From contig JAZPYZ010000022.1 in assembly GCA_045544455.1 (NCBI GenBank), positions 62,001 to 126,000 of the forward strand: 64,000 nucleotides of DNA, read 5' to 3'. The position numbers and the translations under genes are program-made. Positions 33,601 to 40,966 of this stretch are shown in pieces. This stretch comes from JAZPYZ01 sp045544455 (GTDB lineage: Bacteria; Bacillota; Clostridia; Oscillospirales; Acutalibacteraceae). Within the stretch, counting starts at the first letter, position 1, and every line of letters starts with the position of its first letter. The notes under the pieces are model-generated. The model had not been told where the DNA came from. It saw only the letters and a list, made by a program, of their open reading frames with translations, and made no database searches.

Positions 33601-34110
33601 TCGGATGCCACCGGCACGCGCGGCACGTTGGCCGAAACCACCCAAAACGATGCCAACGGCGATTTTACCTTGGATTCGTTTAATTTCGAAACGGCCGGCA
33701 CCTACTATTTCGTAATCGCGGAAAAAACCGACGTCGCCATCGCGAACGTTACGTTCGACCAAACGGCGTATTTGGTCAAGATCACGGTCAAGGACGACGG
33801 CCAAGGCCAACTGAAACTCGACGGCGATCCGGTGATCACCAAAGTCGGCGCCACCGGCGACGCACAACTTGCGTTCACCAACGTCTATACGCCGCCGACC
33901 ACCACGCCGCCGACCACGTCGACGACCGAACCGGCACCCACTACGCCGCCGACCACCACCGCCACGCCCACCACACCGACCACATCCGGCAATCCGCAAA
34001 CCGGAAATGCGCGCAGCGTGGCCCCGTGGATCGCGTTGATGCTGTTGTCGGGTAGCGGCCTGGTCGCGACGCTGGTATACGGCAAACGAAAAGAAACCGA
34101 AACCGCCTAA
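27667..34110 (+). CDS. Giant sortase-anchored surface protein: vWA domain plus pilin-type isopeptide repeats
   Basis: 2,147 residues from the ATG at 27667 (AAGGGGGAA 6 bases upstream; an ATG at 27616 overlapping the TetR stop is possible). Signal peptide ~1-38. A von Willebrand A domain (~115-440) has a MIDAS motif DVSGS at 126-130. Two DUF5979-like beta domains follow (~880-1130), then seven Spy0128/FctA-type pilin isopeptide domains starting near 1139, 1289, 1437, 1566, 1693, 1829 and 1953. Most of these carry a KxLxGR-type Lys and a closing FTN(T/V)Y Asn, the residues that form intramolecular isopeptide bonds. A Thr/Pro stalk precedes NPQTG (2109-2113), a membrane helix and KRKETETA. It is therefore secreted, wall-linked by a sortase and adhesive or fibre-like. 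No sortase gene is in the window. Confidence 0.9.
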   Translation: MRRIINKLEGRKVLSVVLALVMVLSMMPIIQIAVSAASAPDTRVTDPSTLDGWKDIFLPNPLDTAHAGGVWTDKSVMKDASALGHPDITLDGTDNESFLVALSTMASTLSITGQTSAPIDMMLVLDVSGSMNGEQGNNDAAADLVDAANESIQTLLDANPKNRVGVVLYSGLPNGYDVDTEDVTLFLPLGRYTTGSNGQYLTYADKSGYNDDYEDIALSNNVYIEGTTRKPTAVTKYVWGATYIQKGVHLAMQQFTATTNETTVDGVARMPAMVLMSDGSPTLSSTNFTNPGSYNLGNGQSSSTSAAQGFVTQLTAAYAKTQIEAKYDEDLLFYTLGFKVDEGSIAESVLDPAHSVTGIDDFWTEYNAATVGDTVTVESTGEWQNTGTWREPNWEWVVTSTKDVTKISTALSQNYVTKYFEATGDLTAVFDDIMDETLLQAKYHPTLVETHEDLDGYISFVDKIGHYMNVTDVKGIMIHDDLFSGVDLASNFVTGGGDLGTVESPTALGNEMVHAVQYRLGIHDIDTARTLIQLAYQYGQLSYNETTGAYSNYIGWYANAAGEYLGFYQPGVTTIPEATGNADTDPVYTVKSYGYLGEVDATHGVSESDMMYATVQVRHNIQTGDEMVTFAVPAALIPIVHYDVTLDENGDLDKLETSGATEPIRLVYEVALADTINEITVHDPAVVDPAYVAANANADGSVNFYTNQYEVDNTTGYGKVNTYSYFRPSTENSQYYYTENATIYTDQNGTVYTGATTPNGNHTYYRAHTDYTETGLDTHYHPIAADVLAIAEPVTAGAADSQWYIPQGTVHVNLDGYTLYKSQNNTGTLTETFGNADPSDDKGIYDQPFVDVFGHNVADTNHRFVVGATLGNNGRLSVTPATGIEISKALTAGTPADTTTDFEFVISGSAADIGESYDAIRFNGAAGTSDPLTVTFGADAKTTVTLKAGERLFITGMTDGRTYTITENDTVSYVLATVNGSATAIAANVTVQGGELVEAAFVNEPRGTGTLTVSKLVDHDLGTGVDTSNLSFDITVTLSGIGTANQTFDADLSSTSGMTSVTTNNAGVFNVTLKDGEQIEVFGLPNGTVATVEERVPGAGFTAGYLVNGEQAATGTVTIDGTSSVVVTNTYEADPVPTVNVAVTGRKTLVDANGNPATWNNGQTFDIRLERYKNGGWEEVDTVTVDNQDPTFTFDLSGEVFDAPGRYAYQLYEVQPNAADKTPGLFYDSTYHTFSVIVSDDLTDGELDIVSVVSDHTGNPFSLVSGVWQVATTGFTNVQYPVAPALLEIAVQKQLTNLSGSPLVSEAGFGFGVYADAACTTPLNTGNGIWSIDDHAYTDSVGEMWIDMQFNAAGDYTFYIKEVAGSTAKMDYSERVVQVDVTVTANDPKLRYEVSAPVFTVLTNDDGTAAATGTAATNTDGELVFTNVYDPAAATVPVDLAWSINKVLNGRDMNAGEFTFELHSYDPYTRATNKLADGTNGAATNGNAAPITFNKTLTFDKVGTYYYVVFETSTDGNGITVDKTAYHVMVTVTDVNGQLTATHTVVDVTGNEMVFTNTYTATPTTADVTGTKTLTGRVLLNDEFTFVLTESDQNGDSITGGRTFTTTNMAPATGETFGRFAFNDIPFDTVGEYYFTVTEKQNDIAYGIDFDKTEYLVKITVTDDELGALSAAVEVVGATAIAFTNTYDPAATSAEIPGNKVLEGRVWNGDIFSFELYASNSTWVQGSWIETVQNDVNGAFNFTKIGRYDATENKYLLDTAGDYYYIVKETNGGTQSGGVFYDPTVYRVWIEVTDDLIGQLHATVHVYNGDGVPQTGVQFTNVYRVVEGDTVTIDGTKTLTGNKTLEDDMFTFELYEADDTYTAGTKLDSVKNTADAFAFTIEYAPDDIRTEPYYYVVKEKNAGQTIDGITYSDQTYRVKITVSDDLNGKVTTDVVIENGPIAFVNEYKAAAATTEIDGEKTLTGRDLVAGEFTFSLYESDATGTRGTLAETTQNDANGDFTLDSFNFETAGTYYFVIAEKTDVAIANVTFDQTAYLVKITVKDDGQGQLKLDGDPVITKVGATGDAQLAFTNVYTPPTTTPPTTSTTEPAPTTPPTTTATPTTPTTSGNPQTGNARSVAPWIALMLLSGSGLVATLVYGKRKETETA

Positions 34111-34120
34111 CGGCATAACG

Positions 34121-34155
34121 AAAAAACACCCTGCGAATCTCGCAGGGTGTTTTTT
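34121..34155 (+). terminator. Terminator of surface protein gene
   Basis: AAAAAACACCCTGCGA and TCGCAGGGTGTTTTTT arms. Confidence 0.9.
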
Positions 34156-34189
34156 CGATGCTTTTCCACCGCCAACCGAATAGACGTGC

Positions 34190-34224
34190 AAAAAAGCGAG
34201 CAGAGAAATCTCTGCTCGCTTTTT
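34190..34224 (-). terminator. Terminator of glg operon
   Basis: AAAAAGCGAGCAGAGA and TCTCTGCTCGCTTTTT arms just beyond the glgA stop; it also works on the plus strand. Confidence 0.88.
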
Positions 34225-34235
34225 ATAGAATACGG

Positions 34236-35663
34236 TTATTCGTCGCCTTTTAACAACGCTTTATACAACCGGATATATTCGTTGGCAGAACGTCCCCAAC
34301 TGAAATCCGACCGCATCGCCCGATCGATCAACAACGGCCAATCGGTTTTGGCGCGATACGCGCCGATAGCGCGGTTGATGGCGCCCAACATATCGTTGGC
34401 GTTATAAGTCGCAAAGGTAAACCCGTTGCCAAACCCATCGCCGCAATCGTGAATACTGTCTTTCAGACCGCCGGTTTCGCGCACCACCGGAATGGTACCG
34501 TAGCGGCAGGCCACCATCTGCGACAAGCCACACGGCTCGTTTTTCGACGGCATCAGGAAAATATCCGCCCCGGCATAGATCTTGCGCGCGAGTTCCGGCA
34601 CAAAGCCGGCACAGTACACAAACTTGTCGGGATACCGCTGTTGCATTTCGCGGAAATAATTCTCATACGTCCATTCACCGGAACCGAGAATCACCATCTG
34701 GATATCGTCTTGCAACAGTTCGTCAAAGATGTATTTCACCAGATCGAACCCTTTGTGGCCGGTCAACCGCGACACCATTCCGATCAACGGCACGTCGTCG
34801 CGCACCGGCAAGAACAAGCGCTCTTGCAAGGCTTTTTTGTTGGCCGCTTTACCGGACGGATCGTCGGCGGTATAGTTTTGGAAGATCTGCTTATCGGTTT
34901 CGGGATCGTACCCAACGGTATCGATCCCGTTGAGAATACCGCTGAGTTTCCACTCGCGCATCCGCAGGATCGGATCCATCCCGTACGAGAACCACGGATC
35001 CAGCAGTTCTTTCGCATAGGTCGGGGACACCGTCGTTACCGCATTAGCGGTCTCGATCGCGCCTTTCGCCAAATTGATGCACCCGTCTTGTTCCACGATC
35101 GACCGGTGTTCTTCCGGCAGGCCAAACACGTCTTCCAAAATCTCCATACCGTATTTGCCTTGATATTGAATGTTGTGGATGGTATACACCGTTTTGATGT
35201 TTTCATACCCGTCCATGTTCGCATAGAACAAATGGTAGTAGATCGGCACTAGCGCCGCTTGCCAGTCGTTGGCGTGCAACACGTCCGGTTTAAACCCGAT
35301 CAGCGGTAACATTTCCAGTACCGCGCGGGAGAAAAACGCAAACCGTTCGGCATCGTCATAATGTCCGTACAACCCGGCCCGTTTAAAATAATATTGGTTG
35401 TCCAACAAATAGTAGATCACGCCGTCGCGTTTGGCTTCAAACACGCCGCAATATTGACGGCGCCACGCAACCGGGACCGATAAACTGCCGAGAAAAACCA
35501 TATTGTCGCGCAGTTCTTGCGGTACCGATTCATACAGCGGCAACACCACCCGGCACCCGATCAGGCGTTTGCGCAACGCTTTCGGTAACGAACCGGCGAC
35601 GTCTGCCAATCCTCCCGATGCCGCAAACGGCACCGCTTCACTTGAAACGTATAATACTTTCAT
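34236..35663 (-). CDS. glgA: Glycogen synthase
   Basis: 475 residues, GT5 family. It transfers glucose from ADP-glucose to the non-reducing end of alpha-1,4-glucan. The N-terminal ADP-glucose loop reads SGGLADVAGSLPKAL, with Ser in place of the common KTGGL lysine-threonine pair. The C-terminal Rossmann domain carries the catalytic EPCGLSQM motif (Glu-x7-Glu type) and ETGGLKDS. Last gene of the leftward glgBCDA operon, 11 bases after glgD. Confidence 0.94.
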   Translation of the reverse strand: MKVLYVSSEAVPFAASGGLADVAGSLPKALRKRLIGCRVVLPLYESVPQELRDNMVFLGSLSVPVAWRRQYCGVFEAKRDGVIYYLLDNQYYFKRAGLYGHYDDAERFAFFSRAVLEMLPLIGFKPDVLHANDWQAALVPIYYHLFYANMDGYENIKTVYTIHNIQYQGKYGMEILEDVFGLPEEHRSIVEQDGCINLAKGAIETANAVTTVSPTYAKELLDPWFSYGMDPILRMREWKLSGILNGIDTVGYDPETDKQIFQNYTADDPSGKAANKKALQERLFLPVRDDVPLIGMVSRLTGHKGFDLVKYIFDELLQDDIQMVILGSGEWTYENYFREMQQRYPDKFVYCAGFVPELARKIYAGADIFLMPSKNEPCGLSQMVACRYGTIPVVRETGGLKDSIHDCGDGFGNGFTFATYNANDMLGAINRAIGAYRAKTDWPLLIDRAMRSDFSWGRSANEYIRLYKALLKGDE

Positions 35664-35674
35664 GGTGTGTCTCC

Positions 35675-36790
35675 TTATACGATGGCATTCTTCGTGATGT
35701 ACATCGGATAGGTTTCGTGTCCGGCCAAGGTGCGGCCGCCTTTTACCATTCCGTTTTTATCGATCACCACGTAGCCTAATCGGCTATCTTTCGAGATGGT
35801 GGTCCCTTGCATAACGATCGAATTCTCCACCACGGCTCCCTTTTCGATGTTTGCGCCGCGGAAAACGATCGAGTTTTTCACCGTTCCGAGAATCCGTGCG
35901 CCGTCGGCGATCAGCGAATTCGATACGCTGGCATCCAGTCCATACACCGCCGGCACACTGTCGTGCACTTTGGTAAAGACCGGCCGTTTTTTCAGGAACA
36001 ACGCTTCGCGCACGCCGGCGTCCAACAGTTCCATACTGGCGGCGAAATAACTCGCAAGCGAGGTGATGATCCGCACGTATTCGGTCACTTCGTATCCGTA
36101 GATGCGCAGGGTGTTTACCTGTCGTTGCAGAATATCGCGTTCGAAACTCGTCTGGTTCAAACTCATCGCCATCGATACCAACCGCATCAACAGATCTTTC
36201 CGCGCAACGTACAAACCCAGTCCCACCGCGCAATCGGCGGTTTCGGGCGGATTGATCGCGATCGACGTAACGCGACCGGTCGCGTCGGTTTCCACCACCG
36301 GATGTTGACCGCTGGCCGGTAACGGCATCTTTTTATACGCGATGGTGATGTCGGCTTCCGAGGCGATGTGCGCTTCGACCAGTTGTTTATAGTCGATGTT
36401 GCCAACCACGTGGCAGTCGGCCATCACGACGTATTCTTCTTTAGAGTTACGCAGGAACTGGGTGATCCCGTCGAGCGACGCGATCCGTCCGGCGTATTTG
36501 TCGTCGGCGGCATCGGTGGGGGGCAGGAAATACAACCCCTCTTGTTTACGGGACAGATCCCACGCTTTACCCGAACCGATGTGGTCCATCAACGATTGAT
36601 AACGGCTTTTGGTAATGATCCCGATCTTGGAAATGCCGCTACCGACCATGCTCGATAACGGGAAATCGATCAACCGATACCGGCTGCCGAACGGCACCGA
36701 ACCCAGCGACCGCACACCGGTCATTTCGGGCAAGGTTTCGTCGTGCATGCCGGGGAAAATCAAACCCAATGTTTTTTGCGACGTGATCAT
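35675..36790 (-). CDS. glgD: Glucose-1-phosphate adenylyltransferase, GlgD subunit
   Basis: 371 residues. It has the nucleotidyltransferase plus left-handed beta-helix layout of GlgC, but the N-terminal GGxGxRL catalytic loop is replaced by LIFPGMHDETLPEMT. This is the mark of the Firmicute GlgD subunit, which is poorly active alone and raises GlgC activity in the heteromer. FGSRYRLIDFPLSSM aligns with the sugar-phosphate region. The start overlaps the glgC stop by 4 bases, consistent with equal subunit output. Confidence 0.92.
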   Translation of the reverse strand: MITSQKTLGLIFPGMHDETLPEMTGVRSLGSVPFGSRYRLIDFPLSSMVGSGISKIGIITKSRYQSLMDHIGSGKAWDLSRKQEGLYFLPPTDAADDKYAGRIASLDGITQFLRNSKEEYVVMADCHVVGNIDYKQLVEAHIASEADITIAYKKMPLPASGQHPVVETDATGRVTSIAINPPETADCAVGLGLYVARKDLLMRLVSMAMSLNQTSFERDILQRQVNTLRIYGYEVTEYVRIITSLASYFAASMELLDAGVREALFLKKRPVFTKVHDSVPAVYGLDASVSNSLIADGARILGTVKNSIVFRGANIEKGAVVENSIVMQGTTISKDSRLGYVVIDKNGMVKGGRTLAGHETYPMYITKNAIV

Positions 36791-38007
36791 GACCGCACCT
36801 CCTCGACGTTTTCTTCAATCATGGCTTTCGGGGGCACCGTGGCGTTCGCGCCGACGGTCAACCCTTCCGCGACTACCGCCACGCCCCAATCGGTCGCCGC
36901 ATCGGCCACCGTTTCCGGCCGTGCGCCGATCACCGCGCCTTCTTCGACCGTGACGTTTTCCGCCAAGATCGCATAATGTACTTGCGCGCCTTTACGCACC
37001 ACACAACCCGGCATCAAGATCGAGTCGCGCACTTCGGCACCTTCTTCGACCGTGACGTCCGAGAAGATAACCGAGAAATCCACCGTGCCGGCGATGTTCC
37101 CGCCTTCGGAGATCAGGCTGTTTTGCACCGAGGCTTCCGGCGCAACGTAATGCGGCGGCAACGCATCGGTCCGCGAGAAGATCCGCCACTCGTTATCCGC
37201 CAGATCAAACGGCACGTTCGGATCCAGCAGATCCATGTTGGCTTCCCACAAACTGTCGATCGTACCGACGTCTTTCCAGTATCCTTCAAACCGGTACGCG
37301 TACATCTTTTCGCCGGCCGCTAACATCGCCGGCAACACGTCTTTACCGAAATCGTTGGACGAATCGGTACGTTTCTCGTCGAGTTCGAGATATTTCTTCA
37401 GCAGATGCCGGTCAAATACGTACACGCCCATCGACGCGAGATTGCTTTTCGGCACTGCCGGTTTTTCATCAAATTCGTAGATGCTGCCGTCGGGATTGGT
37501 GTTCAGGATCCCAAATCGGCTCGCTTCCGACAGTTCGACCTCCAACACCGCAATGGTGCAGGCGGCGCCCGTCTTTTTGTGTTGTTCGATCATTTGGGCA
37601 TAGTCCATTTTATAGATATGGTCGCCCGACAAGACCAACACGTATTCCGGATCGTACCGTTCGATAAACGCCAGGTTTTGATAGATGGCGTTGGCGGTCC
37701 CTTTATACCAATCGGCACCGCTTTTTTGTTGATACGGCGGCAACACGTGCACACCTGCGTCGTTACGGTCCAGATCCCACGGTTGTCCCGATCCGATATA
37801 ATCGCTGAGTGCCAGCGGTTGATATTGCGTCAGTACCCCCACCGTTTCGATGCCGGAGTTGATGCAGTTGGACAACGGGAAATCGATGATCCGGTACTTA
37901 CCGCCGTACGGGACGGCCGGTTTGGCGATATTGCGAGTCAGTGCATACAGCCGGCTTCCCTGACCGCCTGCGAGCAACATCGCGACACATTCCTGTTTGC
38001 GAAACAT
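36787..38007 (-). CDS. glgC: Glucose-1-phosphate adenylyltransferase, catalytic subunit
   Basis: 406 residues. It makes ADP-glucose from ATP and glucose-1-phosphate, the committed step of glycogen synthesis. MLLAGGQGSRLYALTRNIAK is the catalytic pyrophosphorylase loop; GGKYRIIDFPLSNC and FDEKPAVPKSN bind the sugar phosphate. The C-terminal ~110 residues are the hexapeptide beta-helix. It sits in the glgB-glgC-glgD-glgA operon, 16 bases after glgB. Confidence 0.95.
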   Translation of the reverse strand: MFRKQECVAMLLAGGQGSRLYALTRNIAKPAVPYGGKYRIIDFPLSNCINSGIETVGVLTQYQPLALSDYIGSGQPWDLDRNDAGVHVLPPYQQKSGADWYKGTANAIYQNLAFIERYDPEYVLVLSGDHIYKMDYAQMIEQHKKTGAACTIAVLEVELSEASRFGILNTNPDGSIYEFDEKPAVPKSNLASMGVYVFDRHLLKKYLELDEKRTDSSNDFGKDVLPAMLAAGEKMYAYRFEGYWKDVGTIDSLWEANMDLLDPNVPFDLADNEWRIFSRTDALPPHYVAPEASVQNSLISEGGNIAGTVDFSVIFSDVTVEEGAEVRDSILMPGCVVRKGAQVHYAILAENVTVEEGAVIGARPETVADAATDWGVAVVAEGLTVGANATVPPKAMIEENVEEVRS

Positions 38008-38023
38008 TGTTACGCCCCCTGTT

Positions 38024-39886
38024 TTATTTTTTCGAACGCCGTTTTTTGGGTTCGTTTTTGTGCAGATAAATGGTGGATAACGGCGGCAACGTCAGGCGGA
38101 TCGACTGATCCATCCCGTGTGCCGGGATGGGTTGCGCCGTGACCGGTTTGTTGTGTCGACCGCCGCCACCGAACGCCGCGTCGTCGGTCGTGAAGATCTC
38201 GGTATATCGGCCGGCTTTCGGTACCCCGATGCGATAATCGGTCCGCATCACCGGCGTAAAGTTACACACCGCGATGATTTCGTCCCCGGTTTTGGGATCG
38301 ATCCGCCGAAACGCGATCACGCTGGCGGCACGATCGTCGTGGGCGATCCACGAAAACCCTTCCCACGAAACGTCTTCGGCCCATAACGCCGTCGTGTCGC
38401 GGTATAGCCGGTTGATGGTTTTGAAAAAGTGTTGGGTGTTTCGGTGTGCCGGGAAATCCAACAACGACCAGTCGAGCGCGTTGGCAAAATCCCATTCTTT
38501 AAACTGCCCGAACTCACATCCCATAAACAACAACTTTTTACCCGGATGTGCCATCATATACCCGATAAACGCGCGCAATCCGGCAAATTTCTGGTCGTAG
38601 TCGCCGGGAAACTTATCCAAAAGCGACCGTTTCCCATGCACTACCTCGTCGTGCGAGATCGGCAAAATAAAGTTTTCCGAAAACGCGTAGAAAAACGAGA
38701 AGGTCAGCGCATCGTGACTCCCGGCCCGAAACAACGGGTCCAGCGCGATATACCGCAGCATATCGTTCATCCAACCCATGTTCCATTTAAAGTTAAAACC
38801 CAATCCCCCATCAAACGGCGGTTTGGTCACCATTGGCCACGCGGTCGATTCTTCCGCGATCATCATGGTGTTCGGGTGGATGGTGAGCACCGTTTCGTTG
38901 AGTTGTTGTAAAAACGAGACCGCTTCCAGGTGTTCGTGGCCGCCGTGTCGGTTAGGCAACCACTCGCCGTCTCGGCGGTTATAGTCTAAATACAACATCG
39001 AGGCTACCGCGTCCACGCGAATACCGTCGATGTGATACGTATCGATCCAAAACAGCACGTTCGCGATCAAGAACTGCCGCACTTCGTCCCGTCCGAAATC
39101 GAACACGCAAGTACCCCATTCGCGGTGTTCGCCGCGACGTGGATCGGCGTATTCGAAACACGGCGTTCCGTCAAACCGGTACAGCCCGGCTTCGTCTTTC
39201 GGGAAATGCGCCGGTACCCAGTCGATGATCACCCCGATCCCGGCTTGGTGACACCGGTCGACAAACGCCATAAAATCTTTCGGGGTTCCGTACCGCGAGG
39301 TCGGTGCGTAGTAGCCGGTCACTTGATATCCCCACGATCCGTCGTACGGGTATTCCGATACCGGCATCAGTTCAATATGCGTATAGCCCATTTCGGTGAT
39401 ATACGGGATCAGTTCATCCGCCAACTTTTGGTACGAAAACGGGTTGCCGTCGGGATACCGTTTCCAAGAGCCGGCGTGCAGTTCGTAAATATTGATCGGC
39501 CGGCGATACGGATCGGATTTGCGTTTGCTGGTCTGCCAAGCCGCGTCGTGCCAACGGTATCCATCCAGATGATACACCTTCGAGGCGGTGCCCGGCCTGG
39601 TTTCAAAATGGAATCCAAACGGATCGGCTTTCAGCCGGGTAGTTCCGTCGGGCGCGGTGATCGCGAATTTATAGGTATCGAATTCGTTTACCGCACGGGT
39701 GCGGCATTCCCACACGCCGTCTTCAATACGGTGTAACGGGGTAGCGCCCGGTCGCCATTCGTTAAAGTCGCCCACCACCGAAACGGCGGTCGCGTTCGGC
39801 GCCCATACTCGGAATATATGTCCACCGTCCGGATGGATATGACACCCCATTTTTGTATACAATTTACGCAGGCCAAATAGTTTCAC
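38024..39886 (-). CDS. glgB: 1,4-alpha-glucan branching enzyme
   Basis: 620 residues, GH13. It cuts alpha-1,4 chains and rejoins them as alpha-1,6 branches. CBM48 (~15-110, FRVWAPNATAVSVVGDFNEW) precedes the barrel with ELHAGSWKR, the nucleophile region GIRVDAVASMLYLD and acid/base MIAEEST; the C-terminal beta domain follows. The GTG at 39886 is chosen because AAGGAGGAG lies 6 bases before it. First gene of the operon. The C-terminus is very basic (KNEPKKRRSKK), unusual but minor. Confidence 0.95.
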   Translation of the reverse strand: MKLFGLRKLYTKMGCHIHPDGGHIFRVWAPNATAVSVVGDFNEWRPGATPLHRIEDGVWECRTRAVNEFDTYKFAITAPDGTTRLKADPFGFHFETRPGTASKVYHLDGYRWHDAAWQTSKRKSDPYRRPINIYELHAGSWKRYPDGNPFSYQKLADELIPYITEMGYTHIELMPVSEYPYDGSWGYQVTGYYAPTSRYGTPKDFMAFVDRCHQAGIGVIIDWVPAHFPKDEAGLYRFDGTPCFEYADPRRGEHREWGTCVFDFGRDEVRQFLIANVLFWIDTYHIDGIRVDAVASMLYLDYNRRDGEWLPNRHGGHEHLEAVSFLQQLNETVLTIHPNTMMIAEESTAWPMVTKPPFDGGLGFNFKWNMGWMNDMLRYIALDPLFRAGSHDALTFSFFYAFSENFILPISHDEVVHGKRSLLDKFPGDYDQKFAGLRAFIGYMMAHPGKKLLFMGCEFGQFKEWDFANALDWSLLDFPAHRNTQHFFKTINRLYRDTTALWAEDVSWEGFSWIAHDDRAASVIAFRRIDPKTGDEIIAVCNFTPVMRTDYRIGVPKAGRYTEIFTTDDAAFGGGGRHNKPVTAQPIPAHGMDQSIRLTLPPLSTIYLHKNEPKKRRSKK

Positions 39887-39950
39887 GTCCGTCTCCTCCT
39901 TGTTATATGTAACGGGTGTTTGGACAGTTAACTATATTGTACCATAATAT

Positions 39951-39978
39951 ATTCTACCAAATTTAGGGAAAAATGCAA
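39951..39978 (-). promoter_or_regulatory. Promoter of glg operon
   Basis: Minus-strand TTGCAT (39978-39973), a 16-base spacer and TAGAAT (39956-39951) in A/T-rich DNA 65 bases before glgB. Confidence 0.55.
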
Positions 39979-40087
39979 GTGATTTTCGGTAAAAATAGCA
40001 AATATTTTTTCGTGCAAAATGCTGTGGTTTGTAAAAATCGCACAAAATTTACCCGCTTTATCGGTATAACTCGCCCTCTTTACACTT

Positions 40088-40127
40088 GATCAAGCCAATA
40101 CCCACCACCTCGAATCGTAAGGTAGGT
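40088..40127 (+). repeat. R143 module, internally deleted copy
   Basis: GATCAAGCCAA then CGAATCGTAAGGT matches the first ~40 bases of the full units at 40541 and 45461, then jumps to the terminal GTAGGT and the R92 start. About 100 bases of the module are missing. Confidence 0.75.
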
Positions 40128-40219
40128 CTTGCAGACAGCACGAGTCCGCTGAAGTAAATCGAGAGAAAGCCCAACCATCTCAGCGCACTCATATGTTGAG
40201 AGCTGCCGGCCGCATAGGT
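40128..40219 (+). repeat. R92 module, copy B1
   Basis: 92 bases, CTTGCAGACAGCACGAGTCC to GCCGGCCGCATAGGT, same orientation as mraZ. Confidence 0.95.
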
Positions 40220-40262
40220 CTTGCAGTGGGCACGCTCGCACTAACTTGCTCGAATAAACCAA
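40220..40262 (+). repeat. R92/R67 hybrid 1
   Basis: It begins like R92 (CTTGCAGTGGGCACG), then continues as R67 (CTCGCACTAACTTGCTCGAA, then TAAACCAAA), a junction inside the shared CACG/CGCTCG word. Confidence 0.8.
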
Positions 40263-40386
40263 ACCACTTGGCCAAGCCAAATCGTCTTAGCGCACGCATG
40301 TCAAGAGAGGTCACGCCGCCAGGCGTGGATGATCACCGCTAGGTGCGCTTGTGGTTATTTGTCGATTGACACACTAGGTCTTGGGG

Positions 40387-40415
40387 TTGATTTTCCATCG
40401 AAATTTCGATATAAT
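40387..40415 (+). promoter_or_regulatory. Strong promoter, probably original mraZ (dcw) promoter
   Basis: TTGATT (40387-40392), a 17-base spacer and consensus TATAAT (40410-40415). It lies about 590 bases before mraZ and directly in front of the MraZ-box-type repeats. Confidence 0.8.
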
Positions 40416-40423
40416 GGTGTTGC

Positions 40424-40448
40424 GTGGAGAGATGTGGTGCAAAGTGGG
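40424..40448 (+). promoter_or_regulatory. MraZ-box-like operator
   Basis: GTGGA (40424-40428), GTGGT (40434-40438) and GTGGG (40444-40448) recur at exactly 10-base intervals from the predicted start of transcription. MraZ is known to bind TGGGN-type repeats at this spacing near its own promoter. Confidence 0.7.
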
Positions 40449-40450
40449 GG

Positions 40451-40480
40451 TTTTCCACGTTTTCCACAAAGTTTTCCACA
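40451..40480 (+). repeat. TTTTCCAC triple direct repeat
   Basis: TTTTCCACG (40451-40459), TTTTCCACA (40460-40468) and TTTTCCACA (40472-40480). The last two fit the loose DnaA-box consensus TTWTNCACA. They lie just inside the presumed 5' leader of the mraZ transcript. Confidence 0.65.
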
Positions 40481-40491
40481 CCTGCGGTGGT

Positions 40492-40535
40492 CTTGCAGAC
40501 GGCACGCTCGCGCTGACGCGCTCGGATAACACCAA
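40492..40535 (+). repeat. R92/R67 hybrid 2
   Basis: CTTGCAGACGGCACG of R92 passes into CTCGCGCTGACGCGCTCGGA then TAACACCAAC of R67, the same junction as hybrid 1, so the two probably share an origin. Confidence 0.85.
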
Positions 40536-40540
40536 CCCAT

Positions 40541-40684
40541 TTGATCAAACCAACACCATCACACCCCCAAATCGTAAGGTGGAAACCTATGACAGGGTAT
40601 AGGTGATGGTAAACGGCCGTGAAACAGCGGTTGCGAGCGCAAGCAGTTTCTTTGCCTACTTTCTTTCTGCTAAAGAAAGTAGGT
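40541..40684 (+). repeat. R143 module, full copy B
   Basis: About 90% identical by eye to 45461-45602. It contains ACGGCCGT and GTTGCGAGC words and ends in a perfect hairpin, CCTACTTTCTTT (40655-40666) / AAAGAAAGTAGG (40672-40683) with a 5-base loop. Confidence 0.92.
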
Positions 40685-40776
40685 CTTGCAGACGGCACGA
40701 GTCCGCTGAAGTAAATCGAGAGAAAGCCCAACCATCTCAGCGCACTCATATGTTGAGAGCTGCCGGCCGCATAGGT
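40685..40776 (+). repeat. R92 module, copy B2
   Basis: 92 bases. Internal pairings visible: CGGCA (40693-40697) with TGCCG (40761-40765), and CGCTGA (40704-40709) with TCAGCG (40737-40742). Confidence 0.95.
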
Positions 40777-40779
40777 CGT

Positions 40780-40871
40780 CTTGCAGACGGCACGAGTCCG
40801 CTGAAGTAAATCGAGAGAAAGCCCAACCATCTCAGCGCACTCATATGTTGAGAGCTGCCGGCCGCATAGGT
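40780..40871 (+). repeat. R92 module, copy B3
   Basis: Identical to B2 apart from the CGT triplet that separates the units, giving a 95-base period. Confidence 0.95.
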
Positions 40872-40874
40872 CGT

Positions 40875-40966
40875 CTTGCAGACGGCACGAGTCCGTTGGG
40901 GTAAATTGAGCAAAAACCCAACCATCTCAGCACACTCATATGTTGAGCGGTGCCGGCCGCATAGGT
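40875..40966 (+). repeat. R92 module, variant copy B4
   Basis: Same length, but with GTTGGG (40895-40900) able to pair with CCCAAC (40917-40922) instead of the CGCTGA/TCAGCG stem, and a 6-base outer stem CGGCAC/GTGCCG (40883-40888, 40950-40955). It lies 40 bases before the mraZ ATG. Confidence 0.93.

Noticed and set aside
40088..40966. Insertion sequence or classical MITE
   Set aside because: No transposase, no terminal inverted repeats bounding the composites and no consistent target duplication. The modules recombine in different orders.
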